The notes beneath the pieces are model-generated. The model ran no database searches. It had not been told where the DNA came from and was given only the letters and a program-made list of their open reading frames with translations. The translations under genes and the position numbers were made by a program. A stretch of DNA of 64,000 nucleotides, taken from assembly GCA_015071005.1 (NCBI GenBank), contig SVIG01000002.1, positions 124,001 through 188,000 of the forward strand, read 5' to 3'. Below are positions 39,568 through 48,162 of this stretch, piece after piece. The stretch comes from Clostridiales bacterium (GTDB lineage: Bacteria > Bacillota > Clostridia > Christensenellales > Borkfalkiaceae). Positions within the stretch are counted from its first letter, which is position 1; every line of letters begins with the position of its first letter.

Positions 39568-40017
39568 ATGAAAAAAGAAAAACAACAAATTCTCTACTTC
39601 GAGAGTTTTTATTCCCCACAAACCTTTATTGAACACGCACACCACGCCCTTTGTAATGAAAAATACACTTATTTTTCTCACACCGAAAAAGGTTTTGTTT
39701 TTCAAATTGATGCTAACCATGGCGGCAAAGTTTACTTAGATTGCGAGGTTATTCCAAACGAAAATAGCGGTTCTATTATTTGTGGAAAAATCGTTTATGA
39801 ACCTTGGAAGAATGGAAAAGAAACTATCGCTGAAAAAATACGCGGCGGTGTTATAATTTTCCTTATATCCGTTCTCCTATTTCCCCTTGTTATTTGGGTA
39901 GGAATCAGCAATCTAATTTCTCGTTTTTCAAAAAAAAGAAAGCTCACTCCGCACGAGAAAAAAGCAGTCAAATTTATGACGGAAAAGCTAAATTGCACCC
40001 ATAAAACGAGCGAATAA
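39568..40017 (+). CDS. Small membrane protein of unknown function
   Basis: 149 residues, AT-rich compared with its neighbours. The N-terminal 95 residues are soluble and beta-rich (FEIDANHGGKVYLDCEV-like). A membrane helix follows (about 97-118: GGVIIFLISVLLFPLVIWVG), then a basic C-terminus (SRFSKKRKLTPHEKKAVKFM). I do not recognise a family. A weak GGA site precedes the ATG. It stands alone between two mini-hairpin runs, which suggests late arrival. Confidence 0.6.
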   Translation: MKKEKQQILYFESFYSPQTFIEHAHHALCNEKYTYFSHTEKGFVFQIDANHGGKVYLDCEVIPNENSGSIICGKIVYEPWKNGKETIAEKIRGGVIIFLISVLLFPLVIWVGISNLISRFSKKRKLTPHEKKAVKFMTEKLNCTHKTSE

Positions 40018-40030
40018 TTTTTTGTTTACT

Positions 40031-40166
40031 ACGCCGTTAGCGTTGACCGCTATGCGGTAAAAGCGCAAGCGTAGCTTGCTTTTAATAAGGCTACTCTTTC
40101 GTGGGCTCTGCCCACTCTCGTTAGGGCTACTCGCCCTAATCCTCACGCAAGGACGTCACGCCCTTG
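40031..40166 (+). repeat. Run of six mini-hairpins before radA
   Basis: In 136 bases: ACGC-N5-GCGT (40031), ACCGC-TAT-GCGGT (40046), CAAGC-GTA-GCTTG (40066), GTGGGC-TCT-GCCCAC (40101), TTAGGGC-TACTC-GCCCTAA (40121), and CAAGGACGT-C-ACGCCCTTG (40148, one G-U pair). No gene is seen in it. Confidence 0.8.
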
Positions 40167-40194
40167 ACCCGTATCACAAAAAAGGAACTTTTCT

Positions 40195-41595
40195 ATGGCA
40201 ACCAAACAAAAAACACCGACAAGTCAATTCGTTTGCTCCTCTTGCGGCTACGTCGCGCCCAAATGGCTCGGCAGATGCCCCGATTGCGGTAGCTTTAATA
40301 CCATGCAGGAAGAGCTTGTGCGCGTGGAAAATCCCACCGCAAAAAACGAATTACGCAGGGGCGTGTCCGAGATGAAAGCAAAAGCGCTCCCTTTGTCCAA
40401 GGTCGGCTATGAAAAATTCGATCGCGTAAAAAGCGGTATTTCGGAGTTCGATACCGTACTCGGCGGCGGCATTGTCCGCGGCTCGCTCGTCCTGCTTGGC
40501 GGCGATCCCGGGATCGGGAAATCCACCCTGCTCACCCAAGTTTCCGCGCACCTTGCGGCGGCACAAAACGAGCCCGTACTTTACGTTTCAGCAGAAGAAA
40601 GCTGTTCGCAGGTCAAAATGCGCTGCGAGCGCTTAGGACTCAATTCGGACAATTTGCTCCTGCTCAACGAAACCTGCTTGGAAGATATCGAAACGGCGCT
40701 TGGGGATTGTAAATTTGTCGTAATCGACTCCGTGCAAGCCATTTATACGGAAACGATGTCGTCCGCGGCTGGCTCGGTGGGACAAGTACGCGAATGCGCG
40801 TCCAAGCTGATGCGGATTGCAAAATCGCAAAATATCACCTTTTTTATTATCGGTCACGTGACCAAAGAAGGCGCGCTCGCAGGGCCGAAAGTGCTCGAAC
40901 ATATTATGGACACCGTGCTCTATTTCGAAGGGGAGCAAGAGGATAATTTCAAGCTCCTTCGCGCCGTGAAAAACCGTTTTGGCTCAGCGCAAGAGGTAGG
41001 CGTGTTCGAGATGACGGACAAAGGAATCAAGAGTGTGAGCGATTACGCCGAGATCTTTCTTTCCGATACGCGCGGACTTGCCGCAGGCTCGGCGGTCACG
41101 CCGTCGGAAAGCGGAAACCGTTGCATGAACGTAGAAATCCAAACGCTCATTTCCAAAACCCCTTACGGTCAGCCCCGCAGAATGAGCTTGGGCGTGGACT
41201 ACAACAAGCTCGTCGTATTGATTGCGGTGCTGGAAAAGCGTTGCGGCATCCCCTTCTTTAATGCGGACGTCTATATCAATGCAATGGGCGGCATTAAGCT
41301 GAACGAGCCGTCCGTCGATCTTGCTATCTGCGCGGCGCTTGCGTCCGCGGCAAACGACGTGCCTATTGATAAGTACACCGCGCTCTTTGGCGAAGTGGGT
41401 TTGACGGGCGAAATTCGCCCTGTTTCCTTTGCGGATAAGCGAGTAAACGAGTGCATTAAAACGGGCTTCAAACGAGTAATTCTCCCCAAGAAAAATATGA
41501 AAGTCTGCGAAAAATACAAAGACCAAATCGAGCTGATTCCCGTGCAATACGTTGGGCAAATGATTAAGGCTTTAGCTTTGCGCGGAAACGAATAA
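40195..41595 (+). CDS. radA: DNA repair protein RadA
   Basis: 466 residues. The N-terminal zinc finger is CSSCGYVAPKWLGRCPDCGS. The RecA-like ATPase has Walker A GGDPGIGKST, the RadA-specific motif KNRFG (VKNRFGSAQEVGVF), and a C-terminal Lon-like domain (DVYINAMGGIKLNEPSVDLA). It promotes branch migration in recombinational repair. The GGAA-type site before the ATG is weak. A strong terminator follows the stop. Confidence 0.96.
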   Translation: MATKQKTPTSQFVCSSCGYVAPKWLGRCPDCGSFNTMQEELVRVENPTAKNELRRGVSEMKAKALPLSKVGYEKFDRVKSGISEFDTVLGGGIVRGSLVLLGGDPGIGKSTLLTQVSAHLAAAQNEPVLYVSAEESCSQVKMRCERLGLNSDNLLLLNETCLEDIETALGDCKFVVIDSVQAIYTETMSSAAGSVGQVRECASKLMRIAKSQNITFFIIGHVTKEGALAGPKVLEHIMDTVLYFEGEQEDNFKLLRAVKNRFGSAQEVGVFEMTDKGIKSVSDYAEIFLSDTRGLAAGSAVTPSESGNRCMNVEIQTLISKTPYGQPRRMSLGVDYNKLVVLIAVLEKRCGIPFFNADVYINAMGGIKLNEPSVDLAICAALASAANDVPIDKYTALFGEVGLTGEIRPVSFADKRVNECIKTGFKRVILPKKNMKVCEKYKDQIELIPVQYVGQMIKALALRGNE

Positions 41596-41607
41596 AAACA
41601 CGAATTA

Positions 41608-41645
41608 AGCCCCCGAAAACGTCCGTTTTCGGGGGCTTTTTTTAT
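41608..41645 (+). terminator. radA terminator
   Basis: AGCCCCCGAAAAC and GTTTTCGGGGGCT around a 4-base loop, then a long T-run. Confidence 0.88.
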
Positions 41646-41681
41646 TATTCAACGCGTACATGCCCTATCCAAATACAAAAA

Positions 41682-41706
41682 ACCGAGCCGTTAGGCTCGG
41701 TTTTTT
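41682..41706. terminator. Terminator of the ltaS-like gene
   Basis: ACCGAGCC and GGCTCGGT around GTTA, with A- and T-runs on both sides; 19 bases beyond the minus-strand stop. Confidence 0.8.
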
Positions 41707-41719
41707 ATTCTTCCTATTT

Positions 41720-43768
41720 TCAAGGATTGATCGCGTGCATTTTTTGATGGAAAAGATCAAGCTTTCCTTTGCCGTCGAAATAGTCCTGCAAGAAGATATA
41801 GTCGCAATGCTTAATCTTCTCTACAAGCTCAACGCCCGTTGCTTTATACGTCTCAAGCATTTCGTCCGTTACGGAATCGTCACGGAAAAGCAAGTTGTTT
41901 ACACTTCTGCCCACAATACCGTCGGAAACGAAAATGTCGTACGCACGGGAATAGAGCACCGATTGTTTTTCCGCAAACGCCGAAGTACCGTACCAAAGGT
42001 TCGTATAATAACGAATACCCAGCAAATCCAAAAGGGTGGGCATAATGTCCGCCGTGCAGGTGAACTTATCCACTGTAATCGGTTTGTTCGTGAACTCGGG
42101 GTTATCCTGACGCATTTGCTTTGCCAAGTCTTGGTCGTAAATGATAAAAGGTACTTTGAACAAGTCGGTGTAGTTCCCTTCCGTGTTCTTATACTTCTTA
42201 ATATTCTTTACGTAGCCGCTTAATTGCTGATAGTACGCAGGGTGGTCGCCGAAAAGTGCGATAACCGTATTATCCAGCAAGCCCTTCTTTTCCAAATCGT
42301 CCATCATACAACCAATCGCCGCGTCGAATTCCATCGCCGTTTGCATATAGTTGTAAAGGATCATTTCGTCGTCATCATCCTCATTGGGCTGATAGTATTG
42401 CAAGAGCTTTTCACGGTGTTTTGCAAGGTTTTCACGTTCGTAGTATACACCGTGCATCGTGATCGTCGTAATGTAGGTATAGAAACGTTCGTTGGTGGGG
42501 AACATTTCTTCCTTACAAATTTCAATCATTTCACTATCGAGGTTACGCTGACCTTCTTCCATCCAGTTGTAGAAAATCTCTTCTCCGCCAGCCGCTTCAA
42601 TTTCATTCGAATAGTCTTCCATATCGTACATATCCGTCAAGAACTCGAAACCGAAGCTCTCGTGTACGTCCATACGCTTATAGAAGGTCTTAAACCCGTT
42701 ATGATAGGAACGGCATTGGATAGGTTCGGAAGAAAGCTCCTTCAAAAGATTCGGCATCGTATGCGGCATTTCGTTGTACGTATAATCGTAGTTGATATAC
42801 GAGTCGGTAGGATACGAACCCATGATGCTGAGCGTTTCCGAAATGTCCGTCTTTTCACGGGAATGGAAGTTCGTCATCGAAATCCCTTGTTCGTAGAACT
42901 TGCTCAAGTTCGGATAAAGGATTTTCAAGGTTTCGGGCGAGATATCCAATTCGTTGGGGTTTCTCGCGTCACGCATGAACGCAAACCATTCGAGCGATTC
43001 CGCCAAAATAACGACGACGTTCTTGCCTTTGGAAACTCCAAAATATTCGGTAGGTTGAGAAATATATTTCTCGCTGCCGTCGCCGTAAATGAACGTTTCA
43101 ATTTCTTCGTCGGGCATCGTACCGGGATCGTAGAACATCGCCCCGCCGAATTCGCCGATCGCGTTCCCGATCATACCGTACGCGGAGTAGGCACTTTCTA
43201 CCTTACCGTTAATCATATCTTCATACTTATTCGTATTGCCAGGGAAATAGATTGCAAACGAGCCGCAAAGGATTGCAAGCCCCGAAACGCAAACCCCTAT
43301 ATGCCAAATAAACGATTTCTTGCCTTTCTTCGCCTGTTTATGATAGTAGGTTCTACGCATACCGTAAATGATATACAATACGCAAAAGAACAAACCCGAA
43401 TAGAAGGTGATGAAGTTTACGGGTATGCTTTCCAAAATACCGAACGCGTCGTTTTTCAAGTTCAACATACCGAAATCGAAATATTGGTCGGTCATATCGA
43501 AAATAACCGAAAATACAAGGTCAACAATCGCTTGTCCAATCAAAAGGATTGAACCAATAACCAATCTTACGCGGTTGCTCTTGAAAAGAAATAAAATCCC
43601 GCAAATGAAGAGCAATAACCCCAGCGAAAGGAAAGGACGGGTCATAAACGGGTCCCCTTCTACGGCGTATACCGCTACCATTTCTATCCCAATCGCGAAG
43701 ATGAAATACAATACGATTAAACTATTTTCTCTAATCCAATTCCAAACCTTGGATGCAAATTTACGCAT
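41720..43768 (-). CDS. ltaS: LTA-synthase-like phosphoglycerol/sulfatase-family membrane protein
   Basis: 682 residues. Five membrane helices fill the first 190 residues. An extracellular sulfatase-fold domain follows, with the metal-binding Glu in ILAESLEW, the catalytic Thr in SREKTDISETLSIMGSYP, and the FGDHPAYY metal site. This is the layout of LtaS, which polymerises glycerol phosphate from phosphatidylglycerol onto a glycolipid anchor. The assignment to LTA rather than another phosphoglycerol transfer is by family. It follows a smaller membrane gene by 27 bases. Confidence 0.85.
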   Translation of the reverse strand: MRKFASKVWNWIRENSLIVLYFIFAIGIEMVAVYAVEGDPFMTRPFLSLGLLLFICGILFLFKSNRVRLVIGSILLIGQAIVDLVFSVIFDMTDQYFDFGMLNLKNDAFGILESIPVNFITFYSGLFFCVLYIIYGMRRTYYHKQAKKGKKSFIWHIGVCVSGLAILCGSFAIYFPGNTNKYEDMINGKVESAYSAYGMIGNAIGEFGGAMFYDPGTMPDEEIETFIYGDGSEKYISQPTEYFGVSKGKNVVVILAESLEWFAFMRDARNPNELDISPETLKILYPNLSKFYEQGISMTNFHSREKTDISETLSIMGSYPTDSYINYDYTYNEMPHTMPNLLKELSSEPIQCRSYHNGFKTFYKRMDVHESFGFEFLTDMYDMEDYSNEIEAAGGEEIFYNWMEEGQRNLDSEMIEICKEEMFPTNERFYTYITTITMHGVYYERENLAKHREKLLQYYQPNEDDDDEMILYNYMQTAMEFDAAIGCMMDDLEKKGLLDNTVIALFGDHPAYYQQLSGYVKNIKKYKNTEGNYTDLFKVPFIIYDQDLAKQMRQDNPEFTNKPITVDKFTCTADIMPTLLDLLGIRYYTNLWYGTSAFAEKQSVLYSRAYDIFVSDGIVGRSVNNLLFRDDSVTDEMLETYKATGVELVEKIKHCDYIFLQDYFDGKGKLDLFHQKMHAINP

Positions 43769-43795
43769 ATATCTTTGGTCTCCTTATTAAAGCGG

Positions 43796-44647
43796 TTAGA
43801 ATATATAGATGAGCAATACCAAGCCCAACGTCTTGTTTCCGTTGCGTTTGGTCAAGAAGTAGATGAGGGTAAACGCCATGTAGAACAAAACGTAGGTCCA
43901 CGCGAAACGTCCCATTCTGCAAAACGCGTCAAGCGCGCCGAAAATCATTAAGATAGCGCCGCTTACCAACCATGTGAGCCACGATTTTCCTTTATACTCC
44001 CTCGTAAGAACCTCTGCCATTCCATAGGACGCACGAATGAAGAACAAAATCCAAATACACTTAATAGCGTTACAAGCCCAAAGCGCAATTTGGCTATATA
44101 ATTGGTGACCCGTTACCTTTTCACCGATATCGTAAATAGGCTTGACTTGGAATTCCGTTTGAAAACTGATAAGCAAAATACAGCTAACCGAAATGAGCGT
44201 CAATAAAAATACGTTCAACAAAGGCAAGGGCGGTGCTTTCGGCTTACGATTTTTCTTCCCTTTCACTTTTTGGGGCGGAAGCTTGTCTTCGTTTTCCTTC
44301 GCCTTGACCCAAGCACGGAAGGTTTTATCCAAAGCCGGCTTCAATTCTTGTCCGCTACGCAAAGCTCTGCTAAGCGAGCGCTCTATATTGAGCCCATTGC
44401 GAATTTCCTCCTCTTCACATGCTTTGAAGTAAAACTCGATGAGAACAATCGTGAGAAGCTGCAACACCCAAAAAATACAGGTGAATACTCTTGCAAACAT
44501 AGGACGCATTTGCCCGTAACCTACCCAGTCGAAATACGGCGCGATAGATTTCGTCAAAATCGGCGTGAAGACAATGCACGCAAAATACACCAAATACCGT
44601 ATAAAATTCAATACAAATTTTTTTATCGTTTGTGCAGATTTTTCCAT
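43796..44647 (-). CDS. Polytopic membrane protein of unknown function
   Basis: 283 residues with about six hydrophobic segments: two near the N-terminus, then a long charged cytoplasmic loop (about 75-140, with the Lys/Pro-rich KVKGKKNRKPKAPPLP), then four more. No family recognised. Directly upstream of the ltaS-like gene in the same transcript, so a role in teichoic acid or envelope work is plausible. A consensus promoter lies upstream. Confidence 0.7.
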   Translation of the reverse strand: MEKSAQTIKKFVLNFIRYLVYFACIVFTPILTKSIAPYFDWVGYGQMRPMFARVFTCIFWVLQLLTIVLIEFYFKACEEEEIRNGLNIERSLSRALRSGQELKPALDKTFRAWVKAKENEDKLPPQKVKGKKNRKPKAPPLPLLNVFLLTLISVSCILLISFQTEFQVKPIYDIGEKVTGHQLYSQIALWACNAIKCIWILFFIRASYGMAEVLTREYKGKSWLTWLVSGAILMIFGALDAFCRMGRFAWTYVLFYMAFTLIYFLTKRNGNKTLGLVLLIYIF

Positions 44648-44701
44648 TTTTTCTCCATTTTTTTCTTTTTATAAAAGAAATAACGCAAAATTACCTATAT
44701 T

Positions 44702-44730
44702 ATTATACTGCTTTTTTAGCAATATTTCAA
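44702..44730 (-). promoter_or_regulatory. Promoter of the membrane-protein/ltaS pair
   Basis: Minus-strand TTGAAA (44725-44730), 17 bases, TATAAT (44702-44707). Confidence 0.78.
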
Positions 44731-44782
44731 GTCAATTTATATAAAAATATTATTTTTTTATAAAAAATTTTATTGACACAAA

Positions 44783-44814
44783 AAAAACCGACTGTGCAAC
44801 AGTCGGTTTTTTTA
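44783..44814. terminator. ddh terminator
   Basis: AACCGACTGT and ACAGTCGGTT around GCA-type loop, with A8 and T7 flanks, just beyond the ddh stop. Confidence 0.85.
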
Positions 44815-44821
44815 CACGTTT

Positions 44822-45805
44822 TTATAACAATTCTTTAATAAGTTCGTCGCGATTTTTCATCGAAAAATAGGTTGGCGGAACGTCCAACATTGTCTTACAT
44901 CCGTACACGCCCCCCTCGTTTAAGCGAAATACCGCTCTTGCACAAGCCACTAAAACGGACGCGGTAAACTCCGCGTTGGAGTCCAATTTCAAGGAATATT
45001 CAATGACGTGAGAATGTTCTTCGTTCAAGCCCGTCTTACCCGTGCGCACTACAACGCCGCCGTGGGGAAGTCCGCTATGCTTTTCCTTCATTTCTTCTGC
45101 GGAAATGAAATGCACCGTCGTGCGGTAGTCCGCAAAATAGTTGGGCATCGTCTTAATTTCTTGCTCGATACGCGCCAAATCCGCGCCCTCTTTCGCTACG
45201 ACAAAGCATTCTCTTTCGTGCTTATCCGCCGTTGCCAAATGGGGATTTTCCCCATTTCTAACCGACTCCAAAGCCGCTTGCACGGGAATCGTATATTGCC
45301 GCGCGTCCGCAACCCCTTCAATCCGACGAATCGCGTCCGAATGGCCTTGGCTTACCCCCTTGCCCCAAAACGTATAATCTTTCCCTACGCTGAGCATAGA
45401 ATTGGAGTAAAGTCTTGCCAAAGAGAACATACCAGGGTCCCAACCAGCAGAAACAAGTGCCGTCTTTTTCGCAGCCGCCGCCACCTTTTCCACGTTTTGT
45501 ACGTGCATAGGAATGTTCGCGTGAGTATCAAAGCTATCCACGACGTTAAAGAGCGCCGTAAGTGCCGCCGTTTGCTTGGGCAAATCGGTCGCGCTGCCGC
45601 CACAAAGGATCATAACGTCGATTTGATCCTGCATTTTTTTCGCTTCTTCCACGGAATACACGGGCAATCCCGTCAACGTTTTTACCGTGGAAGGATCACG
45701 GCGCGTAAAAACGCCCACCGCCGTCAAATCGGGGTTTTGACGAATTGCCAGCTCTACCCCTCGTCCTAAATTACCGTAACCGTAAATACCGATACGAATA
45801 CCCAT
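44822..45805 (-). CDS. ddh: meso-Diaminopimelate dehydrogenase
   Basis: 327 residues. The NADP-binding IGIYGYGNLGRGVELAI is at the N-terminus, and the family motifs SAGWDPGMFSLARLY and GKGVSQGHSDAIRRIEGV identify Ddh. It makes meso-DAP in one step by reductive amination of tetrahydrodipicolinate, giving a short route to lysine and peptidoglycan precursors. It is monocistronic, with its own promoter and terminator. Confidence 0.95.
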   Translation of the reverse strand: MGIRIGIYGYGNLGRGVELAIRQNPDLTAVGVFTRRDPSTVKTLTGLPVYSVEEAKKMQDQIDVMILCGGSATDLPKQTAALTALFNVVDSFDTHANIPMHVQNVEKVAAAAKKTALVSAGWDPGMFSLARLYSNSMLSVGKDYTFWGKGVSQGHSDAIRRIEGVADARQYTIPVQAALESVRNGENPHLATADKHERECFVVAKEGADLARIEQEIKTMPNYFADYRTTVHFISAEEMKEKHSGLPHGGVVVRTGKTGLNEEHSHVIEYSLKLDSNAEFTASVLVACARAVFRLNEGGVYGCKTMLDVPPTYFSMKNRDELIKELL

Positions 45806-45836
45806 AAACTTGCCTCTTATGCTTTACTTAATGTAT

Positions 45837-45865
45837 ATTATAGCATACGCTTTTACGTTTTTCAA
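45837..45865 (-). promoter_or_regulatory. Promoter of ddh
   Basis: Minus-strand TTGAAA (45860-45865), 17 bases, TATAAT (45837-45842). Confidence 0.78.
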
Positions 45866-45937
45866 GCGTTCATGAAGAAAAATTTTTGTCTTTTTGCTGA
45901 TTATTTTTTATACCCGTCTTTCGTTTTACTTATACGT

Positions 45938-45968
45938 AAAAGGGACGGGCATTGCGCCCGTCCCTTTT
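45938..45968 (-). terminator. purA terminator
   Basis: AAAAGGGACGGGC and its complement around ATTGC; T-tails on both strands, 18 bases past the purA stop. Confidence 0.85.
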
Positions 45969-45985
45969 CCTATATATTATATATA

Positions 45986-47260
45986 TTAGTACATTTCAAT
46001 ATACGCGTCACGTTCCGCACCGACGGAAACGTACTTAATCTTGCAGCCGCAAGCTTCTTCCAAATACTTCACGTAGTCAAGCGCTTCTTTGGGCAAGTCT
46101 TCTACCTTACGGCAAGCGGAAATATCACAGTTCCACCCCTTCACCGTCTTGAATACGGGTTTGCAATCGTCCAAAACGTCAATGAACGGGAAGTCGTGAA
46201 TGATTTCGCCGTTAAGCTCGTACGCTACGCACACTTCGATTTCTTCATAACCCGAAAGCACGTCCATTTTCGTGAGCGCGATTTCCGTAGCGCCTTGGCA
46301 ACGGATCCCATAACGGGAAGCAACGATATCAAACGGACCTACGCGGCGGGGTCTACCCGTAGCCGCACCGTATTCGCCGCCGAGTTCACGGAGTTTTTCC
46401 GCCTTTTCCCCGAAATATTCCGCCGTAAAAGGACCTTCCCCTACGCAGGTGGAGTACGCTTTCATAATACCGATGGAGTTGTCGAGTTGGAGCTGGGGCA
46501 CGCCTGCACCGATGGGTGCATACGCCGCAATCGTCGACGAGGACGACGTGTAAGGATGGATACCGAAATCGATATCGCGCATTGCGCCAAGCTGTGCTTC
46601 AAACATGATGTTTTTGCCCTGCGCGTTCGCGTTCGTCAAGTACATGCCTACGTCGCACACGAACGGAGCGAGCTTTTTGCCATATTCTTCAAAGTATGCA
46701 ATCATGTCTTCCGTTTTCACCGCTTCCGCCTTATAACCGCCGACTACCGTCAAGTTTTTCCATTCCACGATGTCCGCTACTCTTGCATACAAACGCTCGG
46801 TGTTCAAAAGTTCGCCCATACGGAAAACCTTTTTGAAGAATTTATCCGCATACACGGGGCCGATACCGCGACGGGTCGAGCCGAATTTCTTGCCAGCAAG
46901 ACGGTCTTCTTCCAAGCAGTCCATCAAAACGTGATAGGGCATGGTGATAACTGCACGGTCGGAAATTTTCAAGTTTTCAGGCGTGATTTTGATACCGCCT
47001 TCCTGCAATCTCGCGATTTCGCCGCAGAGGTGCTTGATATCGATAACCATACCAGGGCCCATAACGTTGACTACGTCTTCGCGCAAAATCCCCGAAGGAA
47101 GCAAGTTCAAAACGAACTTACCGCGTTCGTTGATAACGGTATGCCCTGCGTTGTTGCCGCCTTGATAACGGCAAACGACGTCAAACTTTTCGGAAAGAAG
47201 GTCTACCATTCTCCCCTTGCCTTCGTCACCCCAGTTGATACCGCAAATAGATGTAAGCAT
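45986..47260 (-). CDS. purA: Adenylosuccinate synthetase
   Basis: 424 residues from the ATG at 47260 (MLTSICGINWGDEGKGRMVD), with AAGGAG about 12 bases before it; the 31 further upstream in-frame residues are not family sequence. The GTP loop GDEGKG, NNAGHTV, and GSTRRGIGPVYADK are diagnostic. It catalyses the first step from IMP to AMP, using GTP and aspartate. Monocistronic with a perfect-consensus promoter. Confidence 0.96.
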   Translation of the reverse strand: MLTSICGINWGDEGKGRMVDLLSEKFDVVCRYQGGNNAGHTVINERGKFVLNLLPSGILREDVVNVMGPGMVIDIKHLCGEIARLQEGGIKITPENLKISDRAVITMPYHVLMDCLEEDRLAGKKFGSTRRGIGPVYADKFFKKVFRMGELLNTERLYARVADIVEWKNLTVVGGYKAEAVKTEDMIAYFEEYGKKLAPFVCDVGMYLTNANAQGKNIMFEAQLGAMRDIDFGIHPYTSSSSTIAAYAPIGAGVPQLQLDNSIGIMKAYSTCVGEGPFTAEYFGEKAEKLRELGGEYGAATGRPRRVGPFDIVASRYGIRCQGATEIALTKMDVLSGYEEIEVCVAYELNGEIIHDFPFIDVLDDCKPVFKTVKGWNCDISACRKVEDLPKEALDYVKYLEEACGCKIKYVSVGAERDAYIEMY

Positions 47261-47356
47261 ATAACTACGTTCTCCTTTCGATTTTTCCCATAAAAAACGA
47301 GCTTTTTCGCAACACCTTGCCAAAAAGCTCTCTTTCTTCTCGCTATGTTGCAACTA

Positions 47357-47385
47357 ATTATACCGCTTTTTTACTCGCTTGTCAA
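47357..47385 (-). promoter_or_regulatory. Promoter of purA
   Basis: Minus-strand TTGACA (47380-47385), 17 bases, TATAAT (47357-47362). The 90-base leader shows no PurR-box or purine riboswitch that I can recognise. Confidence 0.82.
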
Positions 47386-47432
47386 CTTAAACAGCCCCGA
47401 TTAAAAAATTTCACGGAATTTTTTTCGAACTA

Positions 47433-47461
47433 TTGACAAGTCGGCACAAAAGTAGTATTAT
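47433..47461 (+). promoter_or_regulatory. Promoter of the Nudix gene
   Basis: TTGACA (47433-47438), 17 bases, TATTAT (47456-47461), diverging from the purA promoter. Confidence 0.75.
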
Positions 47462-47500
47462 AATATAGTTAATAGTAGTAATATGATAAGGAGGTAACGT

Positions 47501-47998
47501 ATGTATTGTAGAGAATGCGGTGAAAAGCTCACCCTGCGTTTTTGCGAGAATGAAGGGCTTGTCCCCTACTGCTCGAAATGCGAATCGTATATGTTCCCTT
47601 TATTCCCGATTGCGGTATCCATGGTCGTGACGAATCGAGCGCAAGACAAGATTTTGCTCGCAAAACACGTGGACGATGACGATTATATTTTGTTCGCAGG
47701 ATATATCAAAAAAGGCGAAAACGCGGAAAAGACGGTACCCAGAGAAATCAAGGAAGAGCTTGGTTTGGACGTAGTGAAAGCGAAATATACCTCTTCCCGT
47801 TTCCACGCCGTAAAGGATATCTTGATGCTGAACTTTATCGTTATCGTGGAAGAAAACAAACCCATTAAGCTTGCGGAAGAAGAAATTTCCGAAGCGCGTT
47901 GGTGTACGCCCGAAGAAGCGGTACAGCTGATTCGCAAAGGCACGACGGCGGAGTATTTCTTGCATAACGCAATCCGCGAATTAAAGAAGAAAATTTAA
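47501..47998 (+). CDS. Nudix hydrolase with N-terminal zinc ribbon (NudC-like)
   Basis: 165 residues. Two CxxC pairs at the N-terminus (CRECGEKL and CSKCESYM) form a zinc ribbon, followed by a Nudix domain with the box G-x5-E-x7-REIKEELGL (about residues 72-94). NudC-type enzymes hydrolyse NADH or remove NAD caps from RNA, but the Nudix part is too short for a full NudC and the SQPWPFPxS motif is absent, so the substrate is open. A perfect AAGGAGG site precedes the ATG. Confidence 0.85.
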   Translation: MYCRECGEKLTLRFCENEGLVPYCSKCESYMFPLFPIAVSMVVTNRAQDKILLAKHVDDDDYILFAGYIKKGENAEKTVPREIKEELGLDVVKAKYTSSRFHAVKDILMLNFIVIVEENKPIKLAEEEISEARWCTPEEAVQLIRKGTTAEYFLHNAIRELKKKI

Positions 47999-48012
47999 CT
48001 TTATCGCAAACC

Positions 48013-48049
48013 AAAGCGAGGGCTATCAAATGATAGCCCTCGCTTTTTT
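48013..48049 (+). terminator. Terminator of the Nudix gene
   Basis: AAAGCGAGGGCTATCA and its complement around AA, then TTTTTT. Confidence 0.88.
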
Positions 48050-48103
48050 CGATTTTTTGCAGAAAAAACTCTTGCAATACCCCGAATATTTTTGCTCACG
48101 CCG

Positions 48104-48132
48104 TTGACTTTTTTGACGGTTTTTGTTACAAT
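48104..48132 (+). promoter_or_regulatory. Promoter of the DUF1846 gene
   Basis: TTGACT (48104-48109), 17 bases, TACAAT (48127-48132), 30 bases before the start. Confidence 0.72.
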
Positions 48133-48162
48133 ATAAAAGATAATATCAAAAACGGAGTGCTT

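Noticed and set aside
44776-44800. Plus-strand promoter TTGACA next to the ddh terminator
   Set aside because: No matching -10 at proper spacing and no plus-strand gene follows.
48157-48162. GTG start two codons upstream for the DUF1846 gene
   Set aside because: It overlaps the ribosome binding site itself; the ATG at 48163 has proper spacing.
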